DNA of 64,000 bases, taken from Hymenobacter negativus (GTDB lineage Bacteria > Bacteroidota > Bacteroidia > Cytophagales > Hymenobacteraceae). The notes under the pieces are model-generated. The model was not told the DNA's origin and ran no database searches. It saw only the letters and a list, made by a program, of their open reading frames with translations. Positions 58,366 through 64,000 of the stretch are shown piece after piece. The stretch lies in NCBI RefSeq assembly GCF_017571495.1, contig NZ_JAGETZ010000004.1, forward strand, positions 372,001 to 436,000. Reading direction: 5' to 3'. Each line of letters opens with the position of its first letter. The first letter of the stretch is position 1. The position numbers and the translations under genes are program-made.

Positions 58366-59502
58366 ATGAAGATGAACAAGAAATACCTGGCGCTAAGCCT
58401 ACTGGCCCTGGCCTCGTGCGGTAAAAAGGAAGACGAGCAGAAGAAAAACGCGGCCCCACCGCCCACGCCCGTCAGCCTCGTAGCGGCCCGCACCACTGAG
58501 GCTGTGTATTACGACGAATACCCCGCCACCGTGGTGGCCCTCAATACCGTGGAGCTGCGCACCCAGGTTACTGGCTTCGTGACGGGCATCTATTTCAAGG
58601 AAGGCGAAGTGGTGCCCAAAGGCAAGCGGCTCTACGAAATTGACCAGCGCCAGTATCAGGCTGCTTACCAGCAGGCCCAGGCCGACCTGCGCAGCGTGCA
58701 GGCCAACGCCAACAACGCCGAAGTAAACGCCGGCCGCTACCGCCGCCTTGCCGAGCAAGACGCTGTGGCCAAGCAGCTGGTAGACAACGCCAATACCACC
58801 GCTGCTACGGCTCGTGCCCAGGTGGCCGCCGCCCAGGCCGCCGTGAACATCGCCCGCAACAACCTCGGCTTCTCCAGTGTCACGGCGCCGTTTTCGGGTC
58901 GCATCGGCATCTCGCAGGTGCGGTTAGGCTCGCAGGTGGGCGCCGGCACCACGCTGCTCAACACCATTTCGAGCGAAGACCCGGTGGGCGTCGACATTGT
59001 GGTGACGCAAACGGACATTGCCCGCTTCGCCGAATTGCAGAATAGTAAAGTCGCCCGCGGCGACTCCTCTATCCGCCTGGTGCTGCCCGGTGGGAAAACA
59101 TACCCGCTGCCCGGCCACATCCGCACCATTGACCGCGGCGTGAACAGCGGCACTGGCACCATCACGGTACGCGTGGAGTTTGCCAACCCCAAGCGCGAGC
59201 TGAAAGATGGGATGAGCGCCGTGGTAAAGGTGCTCAATACGCAGTCGGGCCAGCGCATCGTCGTGCCATTTAAGGCCATCGTGGAGCAAATGGGCGAAAA
59301 CTTCGTGTACGCCGCCACCGACAGCAGCACCGCTCAGCAGCGCAAAGTGAAGCTCGGCCCGCGCCTGAAAGACCAGATTGTGCTGCTCGATGGCGTGAAA
59401 GACGGCGAAAAAATCGTGACCGAAGGTGTGCAAAAACTGCGCGACGGTGCCAAGATTACCACGGAAGTGCCCAAGGCCCCACCCGCAGCCCCCGGGAAGT
59501 AG
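58366..59502 (+). CDS. RND efflux periplasmic adaptor (membrane fusion protein)
   Basis: A 378-residue lipoprotein adaptor. The signal ends LLALASC (Cys near 18). Beta-barrel/lipoyl parts (VELRTQVTGFVTGIYFKEGEVVPKGKRLYEIDQRQYQAAYQQAQADLRSVQ), a coiled hairpin rich in Ala/Asn (about 85-150), then VTAPFSGRIGISQVRLGSQVGAG and VEQMGENFVYAATDSSTAQQRKVKLGPRLKDQIVLLDGVKDGEKIVTEGVQKLRDG. It links the inner-membrane pump to TolC. Middle gene of the tripartite operon; short repeat-like TAGCTAAT sequence lies in the next gap. Confidence 0.94.
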   Translation: MKMNKKYLALSLLALASCGKKEDEQKKNAAPPPTPVSLVAARTTEAVYYDEYPATVVALNTVELRTQVTGFVTGIYFKEGEVVPKGKRLYEIDQRQYQAAYQQAQADLRSVQANANNAEVNAGRYRRLAEQDAVAKQLVDNANTTAATARAQVAAAQAAVNIARNNLGFSSVTAPFSGRIGISQVRLGSQVGAGTTLLNTISSEDPVGVDIVVTQTDIARFAELQNSKVARGDSSIRLVLPGGKTYPLPGHIRTIDRGVNSGTGTITVRVEFANPKRELKDGMSAVVKVLNTQSGQRIVVPFKAIVEQMGENFVYAATDSSTAQQRKVKLGPRLKDQIVLLDGVKDGEKIVTEGVQKLRDGAKITTEVPKAPPAAPGK

Positions 59503-59588
59503 CCGCTTCTCTTATCAGCATGACGTTCCTCTTATTAGAATAGAATTGAACCTAAAAGCTAATGGCTACTAGCCAACAGCTATAGAAA

Positions 59589-62500
59589 ATGATAGCAGAA
59601 ACCTTTATTCGCCGTCCCGTTACGGCCATTGTCAGCTCCCTGGTCATCGTGCTGGTGGGCATGCTGGCCATGCTCAAGCTGCCCATCGGGCAGTACCCCG
59701 AAATCACGCCGCCTACGGTGTCAGTATCGGGCACGTACACCGGCGCCGATGCCCAGACCGTGGAGCAAACCGTGGCCACGCCGGTGGAAGTGCAGGTGAA
59801 CGGCACGCCCGGCATGACCTACCTCCAGAGCAACAGCACCAGCAACGGCCAGATGAGCATGACGGTGAACTTTGAGGTCGGTACCGACATCAACATCGCC
59901 GCCCTCGACGTGCAGAACCGCGTGGGCATTGCCACCCCCACCCTGCCCCAGGAAGTGCAGCGCCTCGGCCTCACCGTGCGCAAGCGAAACCCCAGCATCC
60001 TGATGCTGGTGGCGCTTTTTGCGCCCAAAGGCTCCCACAACGCCACCTTTCTCGACAATTACGCCAACGTATACATCAAGGACGCCCTGCTGCGCACCAA
60101 GGGCGTGGGCGACATCGTGAGCCGCGCCGATGACTTTTCGATGCGCCTTTGGCTGAAGCCCGATAAGCTTTCGCAGCTCGGCATCACGGCCAATGATGTG
60201 CTGGCGGCCATTCAGGAGCAGAACGCCCAGATTGCGGCGGGTTCCATCGGCGCGCCGCCCCAGCAAATGGGCCAGACGTTTGAGTACATCGTGACGGTGC
60301 AGGGCCGCCTGGCTACTACCGAAGAATTCGGCGACATCATTGTGAAAACCCGGCCCGACCAGGACGGCGGCATCGTGTACCTGCGCGATGTGGCCCGCAT
60401 GGAACTGGGCAAGTTCAACTATGGCAACAACTCCTACGTGGACGGCAAGCGCGCCGCCTACCTGCTGGTGTACCAGGCCCCCGGCGCCAACGCCCTCGAA
60501 ACCTTCGAGAACGTGAACAAAACCATGGAACAGCTCAAAAAGCAGTTCCCCGCCGACCTCACCTACATCGTGCCTTTCGAAGCGGCCAGCGTGGTAAAAG
60601 TGTCCATCCACGAAGTGGTGGAAACGCTGGTAATCGCCCTGCTGCTCGTTATTGTGGTGGTGTTTTTGTTCCTGCAAAGCTGGCGCTCTACGCTCATTCC
60701 GGTGCTGGCCATTCCGGTGTCCATCATCGGCACGTTCATGTTCTTTATTCCGCTTGGCTTTACCATCAACACGCTCACGCTGTTTGGTTTCGTACTGGCC
60801 ATCGGGATTGTGGTCGATGACGCCATTGTGGTGGTGGAGGCCGTGGAGCACAACATGGATGCCCGCGAAATGAACGTGCTCGATGCCACGCTGGAAGCCA
60901 TGCGCGAGATTTCGGCCCCGGTTATTGCCATTGCCCTGATTCTGGCGGCGGTGTTTGTGCCGGTGGGCTTCATTCCGGGCATCACTGGGCGGCTGTATCA
61001 GCAGTTTGCCATCACCATTGCCATCTCGGTGCTGATTTCGGCTTTCGTAGCCCTTTCGCTCACGCCGGCCCTGTGCGTGCTCTTGCTGAAGCCGACCAAG
61101 CGCGACGACCAGTCGAAAGGCTTAGACAAGTTCTTCTTCAAGTTCAACAACTGGTTTGGCCGCGTGACCGACAAGTATGGCAACGGCGTAGCCAAAGGCA
61201 TCAAGAATTCCAAGTTTGTGGTGGTCATCCTGGTGTGCATTGTGGCGGGCACCGTGCTGCTGTTCAAAGGCAAGCCCAGTGGCTTCCTGCCCACCGAGGA
61301 CGAAGGCCGTATCATCATCACCTTCAACCTGCCCGAAGCCTCCAGCACCTCCAGCACGGTGGCTACACTTCAGGAAATGATGAAGGAGCTGTCGCAGGTG
61401 AAAGGCATTGCGCACTACGCCGCGCTCGGCGGCCTGAACGCCGTGAACTTCTCCTCCAAATCGAACTCCGGCACCATTTTCTGCCAGTTGGAGCCCTGGG
61501 AAGACCGCAAGGACGAGGCCCTGCGCCTGCAAGGGCTGATGGCCAACGTGCAGCAGCGCATGGCCCGCTTCAAGCAGGCCACCACCGTGGTGATTTCGCC
61601 GCCTGCTATCCCCGGCTTGGGTAATACTGGGGGCTTTTCCTTCGTGCTGCAGGAGCGCGAAAGCTCGGGCGATGTAAGGACTTTTGATGCCAACCTGCAA
61701 GGCTTCCTCGGGGCCATTCGGAAGCGGCCCGAAATTGCCAGCGGCTTCAGCTTCTTCACGGCCAACACGCCGGGCTACCAGCTCGAAATCAACCGCGAGA
61801 ACACCAAGAAGCTGGGCGTATCCATCTCCGATGTAGCCACGGCCCTGCGCACCTACCTGGGCTCGGCCTACGTGAACGACTTCACGCTCTACGGCCGCAA
61901 CTTCCGCGTGGTGGCCCAGGCCGACAGCAGCTACCGAGGCGACATCTCCAACATCGGGCAGTACTACGTGCGCAACTCCGCCGGCACCATGGTGCCCCTG
62001 AGCAGCCTCACCACCTACAAGCGCACCGAAAGCGCCCCGCTCATCTCGCACTACAACTTGTTCCGCTCGGCCGAAATCAACGGCAACCCGGCCCCGGGCT
62101 ACAGCTCCGGCGACGCTATTAAAGCCCTGCAGGAGGAAGCTGCCAAGTCCCTGCCGCAGGGCTACGGTTACGAATTCTCGGGCCTGAGCCGCGAAGAATT
62201 ACTGGCGGGCGGCCAGACGATTTACATCTTTGCGCTGTCTATTGCCTTCGTGTTCCTATTCCTGGCGGCCCTGTATGAGAGCTGGTCGGTGCCGTTCTCG
62301 GTACTGCTGGCGGTGCCGGTGGGCATCTTCGGAGCCATCCTGGCGCTGTTTTTCCTGCCCAAGCTCACCAACAATATCTACGCTCAAATCGGGATGATTA
62401 CGCTGATTGGTCTATCCGCCAAAAACGCCATCCTGATTATCGAATTTGCCAAGGAACGGGTTGATAAGGGCATGCCGCTGGTAGATGCCACGCTCGAAGC

Positions 62501-62807
62501 CGTGCGCCTGCGCCTGCGCCCCATCATTATGACTTCGCTGGCCTTTATTCTGGGCATTGCGCCGCTCACGTTTGCCTCCGGCGCTGGCTCGCAAGCCCGC
62601 CAGACCTTGGGCTGGACGGTACTCGGCGGCATGCTGGCGGCCACAGCCTTGGCCATTTTCATCGTGCCGGTGCTCTACGTCCTCATCACCCGCTTCGCCT
62701 ACGGCAAGGAGAAACTGGCCGAGCTGGAGAAGAACTACAAGCCTGATGAGGAGCACGGCGGCCACCACGAGGAAAAAGGCCCCGCGCCAGAGCCCAGCCC
62801 GGCGTAA
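59589..62807 (+). CDS. RND efflux permease, HAE1 (AcrB/MexB) type
   Basis: A 1072-residue proton-driven pump with 12 membrane helices and two large periplasmic loops. MIAETFIRRPVTAIVSSLVIVLVGMLAMLKLPIGQYPEITPP opens it, and GIVVDDAIVVVEAVEHNM has the two aspartates of the proton relay in TM4; GFIPGITGRLYQQFAITIAISVLISAFVALSLTPALC and GMITLIGLSAKNAILIIEFAKE follow as usual. It exports hydrophobic or amphiphilic compounds; the substrate cannot be read. Last gene of the operon, ended by a perfect 19-bp terminator. Confidence 0.96.
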   Translation: MIAETFIRRPVTAIVSSLVIVLVGMLAMLKLPIGQYPEITPPTVSVSGTYTGADAQTVEQTVATPVEVQVNGTPGMTYLQSNSTSNGQMSMTVNFEVGTDINIAALDVQNRVGIATPTLPQEVQRLGLTVRKRNPSILMLVALFAPKGSHNATFLDNYANVYIKDALLRTKGVGDIVSRADDFSMRLWLKPDKLSQLGITANDVLAAIQEQNAQIAAGSIGAPPQQMGQTFEYIVTVQGRLATTEEFGDIIVKTRPDQDGGIVYLRDVARMELGKFNYGNNSYVDGKRAAYLLVYQAPGANALETFENVNKTMEQLKKQFPADLTYIVPFEAASVVKVSIHEVVETLVIALLLVIVVVFLFLQSWRSTLIPVLAIPVSIIGTFMFFIPLGFTINTLTLFGFVLAIGIVVDDAIVVVEAVEHNMDAREMNVLDATLEAMREISAPVIAIALILAAVFVPVGFIPGITGRLYQQFAITIAISVLISAFVALSLTPALCVLLLKPTKRDDQSKGLDKFFFKFNNWFGRVTDKYGNGVAKGIKNSKFVVVILVCIVAGTVLLFKGKPSGFLPTEDEGRIIITFNLPEASSTSSTVATLQEMMKELSQVKGIAHYAALGGLNAVNFSSKSNSGTIFCQLEPWEDRKDEALRLQGLMANVQQRMARFKQATTVVISPPAIPGLGNTGGFSFVLQERESSGDVRTFDANLQGFLGAIRKRPEIASGFSFFTANTPGYQLEINRENTKKLGVSISDVATALRTYLGSAYVNDFTLYGRNFRVVAQADSSYRGDISNIGQYYVRNSAGTMVPLSSLTTYKRTESAPLISHYNLFRSAEINGNPAPGYSSGDAIKALQEEAAKSLPQGYGYEFSGLSREELLAGGQTIYIFALSIAFVFLFLAALYESWSVPFSVLLAVPVGIFGAILALFFLPKLTNNIYAQIGMITLIGLSAKNAILIIEFAKERVDKGMPLVDATLEAVRLRLRPIIMTSLAFILGIAPLTFASGAGSQARQTLGWTVLGGMLAATALAIFIVPVLYVLITRFAYGKEKLAELEKNYKPDEEHGGHHEEKGPAPEPSPA

Positions 62808-62824
62808 TCTGCCATATTACGGGA

Positions 62825-62868
62825 ATAATAAAAATGCCTCTCTACTGTCAGAGAGGCATTTTTATTAT
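62825..62868 (+). terminator. Perfect 19-bp terminator after the RND operon
   Basis: ATAATAAAAATGCCTCTCT (62825-62843) and its exact reverse complement (62850-62868) around a 6-nt loop. The A- and T-rich ends make it bidirectional. Confidence 0.88.
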
Positions 62869-62935
62869 ATAGCCTGTTGGTAAAATGGGTCGAGTTGGTA
62901 TTATTGCAGCTTTCTATTTTACTGCGTTATACAAC

Positions 62936-63328
62936 ATGGGTACCTGGGGAACTGGCAATTTCGACAACGACATGGCGGCCGACTACGCTGCTGCTTTTCA
63001 GGACGACCCCAACGAAACCATGCTGCTCGAAACCCTGGCATCGGTCGCCGACGAAGGGTACCCCGAAGCTGACGAAGCCAGCGAAGCCCTGGCCGCCGCC
63101 GAAATCATCGCCGCCGCCTTGGGCAAACCCGTACGCGGCTTCCCCGAGGACCTGCTGCAAAGCGCTCAAAATCTGCACCTCACCAACCCCGAATCGGCCC
63201 AGCGACTGACGCGCAAGGCTATTAAGGTTATTCTTAAAAAGTCTGAGCTCAAGGAGCTTTGGGAAGAAGGTGATGAGTACGAGCAGTGGATTGCCATGCA
63301 GGACGCTCTCCTCGAACGCCTGGCCTGA
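62936..63328 (+). CDS. DUF4259 family protein
   Basis: A 130-residue acidic cytosolic protein with the DUF4259 signature MGTWGTGNFDNDMAADYAAAFQ, then EASEALAAAEIIAAALGK, and ELWEEGDEYEQWIAMQDALLERL. Function unknown; several such genes are found near toxin-immunity or accessory genes, but no such neighbour is seen here. The start at 62936 is fixed by the MGTWG signature. The stop is directly joined to a large hairpin element (63329). Confidence 0.9.
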   Translation: MGTWGTGNFDNDMAADYAAAFQDDPNETMLLETLASVADEGYPEADEASEALAAAEIIAAALGKPVRGFPEDLLQSAQNLHLTNPESAQRLTRKAIKVILKKSELKELWEEGDEYEQWIAMQDALLERLA

Positions 63329-63428
63329 ACGAGTACCCCGAATTTCTAATTCGGCGCACCTTGCGCATATAGCTCAGGCATCGGCCCGCGAGTCCTATGC
63401 GGGCCGAATTGGAAATTCGGGTACTCGT
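63329..63428. repeat. GTACCCCGAATTTCC-type hairpin element, compound copy
   Basis: Left arm ACGAGTACCCCGAATTTCTA (63329-63348, continuing to 63355) pairs with GCCGAATTGGAAATTCGGGT (63403-63422, continuing to 63428), with one mismatch and one extra C. An inner hairpin CGGCCCGC (63382-63389) / GCGGGCCG (63399-63406) sits in the loop. It begins at the base after the DUF4259 stop. Confidence 0.8.
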
Positions 63429-63510
63429 GCCAAGCGGATTTTCAAACCTGCCATGCCCCGGACGAGTTGTTAGCCAACGGCCGGTTAGTGCCGCTTAATC
63501 AATTGTATTA

Positions 63511-64000
63511 ATGGGATTACTGGTGCTCGTCCGACACGGCGAATCGACGGCCAACCTTGCAAATGTTTTCACTGGCTGGCTCGATGTGGCGCTCAGCCCC
63601 AAAGGCGACGAGGAAGCGCAGTTAGTGGCCGAAAAGCTGCGCGGCTACCACTTCGATGCGGCTTACAGCTCCACCCTCATCCGGGCCGAGCGCACGCTGG
63701 ACATTATTGTGGCCCGGCCGGCCTGGGCCACTATCCCGGTGCACCACATCGAGGCCCTGAAGGAGCGGATGTACGGTGACCTGCAAGGCCTCAACAAAGC
63801 CGAAATCGCCCTGAAATACGGCCAGGAACAGGTCGACATCTGGCGGCGCAGCTACGATGTTGCCCCGCCCGGCGGCGAAAGCCTCCAGCAAACCCAGGCC
63901 CGAACCGTAAAATTTTATGAAGCCGAAATCGTGCCCCAGCTCCGGGCCGGCAAGAATATTCTCATCGTATCGCACGGCAATACGCTGCGCGGGTTGCGCA
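63511..64000 (+). CDS. gpmA: 2,3-bisphosphoglycerate-dependent phosphoglycerate mutase, 5' part (cut by window edge)
   Basis: The frame opens at ATG 63511 (GLLVLVRHGESTANLANVFTGWLDVALSPKGDEEA) and runs to the window end without a stop, 163 codons. RHGES with the phosphorylated histidine (H9), TGW-D, ERMYGDLQGLNKAE, and SHGNTLRGL (second catalytic His) are the histidine-phosphatase/PGAM motifs; ERxYGxLQGxNK is characteristic of glycolytic dPGM. It interconverts 3- and 2-phosphoglycerate. About 50-80 residues should be missing at the 3' end. No repeat or terminator is visible between the hairpin at 63329 and the start. Confidence 0.9.
   Translation, partial: MGLLVLVRHGESTANLANVFTGWLDVALSPKGDEEAQLVAEKLRGYHFDAAYSSTLIRAERTLDIIVARPAWATIPVHHIEALKERMYGDLQGLNKAEIALKYGQEQVDIWRRSYDVAPPGGESLQQTQARTVKFYEAEIVPQLRAGKNILIVSHGNTLRGLR

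Overview
The window looks like a stretch of a Hymenobacter-type chromosome (Bacteroidota, Cytophagales). The evidence is a type IX secretion sorting tail on an M64 peptidase, promoters of the Bacteroidota form TTG-N19/20-TAnnTTTG, little sign of Shine-Dalgarno sequences, a split-off atpDC pair, DUF6340/DUF389/DUF3050/DUF4259 family proteins, and a high-GC coding style interrupted by AT-rich spacers. The ends cut two genes: an LptF/G-type permease at the left edge and a gpmA-type phosphoglycerate mutase at the right edge.

Layout. 1-2.6 kb: lptG (3' part), an EamA exporter and ispE (minus). 2.7-5.4 kb: three envelope-sugar genes (sugar transferase, PglD-like acetyltransferase, DegT aminotransferase), then an orphan promoter/terminator pair that may be a small RNA. 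5.7-9.3 kb: a basic Ala/Lys-rich protein, an alpha/beta hydrolase, a membrane protein and a secreted Thr-rich protein. 9.5-14.1 kb: trehalose/glucan functions (GH15 enzyme, fused trehalose-6-phosphate synthase/phosphatase). 14.4-20 kb: DUF389 protein, a cystathionine synthase/lyase-like enzyme, an AI-2E family permease and atpDC. 20.2-26.4 kb: housekeeping translation and nucleotide genes (tRNA-Gln, prs, rplY, pth, metG) plus a DUF6340 lipoprotein. 26.6-34.4 kb: an AT-hook protein, lipoprotein, DUF3050, msrB, typA, a small acidic protein, DUF308, Crp/Fnr regulator and SpoU methylase. 34.4-36.5 kb: a CHASE3 histidine kinase with a CheY/Rcp1-like partner. 36.7-47.2 kb: secreted and envelope proteins, an endonuclease III homologue, a DUF167 protein, a glycosyltransferase-deacetylase fusion, M64 and M28 peptidases, an L,D-transpeptidase, a CAT-like acyltransferase and a HAD phosphatase. 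47.3-56.7 kb: an alpha-2-macroglobulin/PBP1C locus. 56.9-62.8 kb: a complete RND tripartite pump. 62.9-64 kb: DUF4259 and the start of gpmA.

The genes themselves are mostly recognisable families. The unusual content is in non-coding and repeat structure: (i) a 114-bp palindromic element inserted in frame into the PBP1C transpeptidase domain between short direct repeats; (ii) an orphan transcription unit with a near-perfect promoter and a perfect 17-bp terminator but no credible gene; (iii) two tandem 40-nt stem-loops of identical geometry with a compensatory base pair; (iv) a family of long hairpins sharing GTACCCCGAATTTCC placed 0-13 nt after stop codons; (v) several genes whose -7 promoter box lies only 3-7 nt before the ATG, which implies leaderless mRNAs; and (vi) a nested palindrome filling the rplY-pth gap and supplying the pth start codon. 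All assignments come from reading the sequence; no database search was run.
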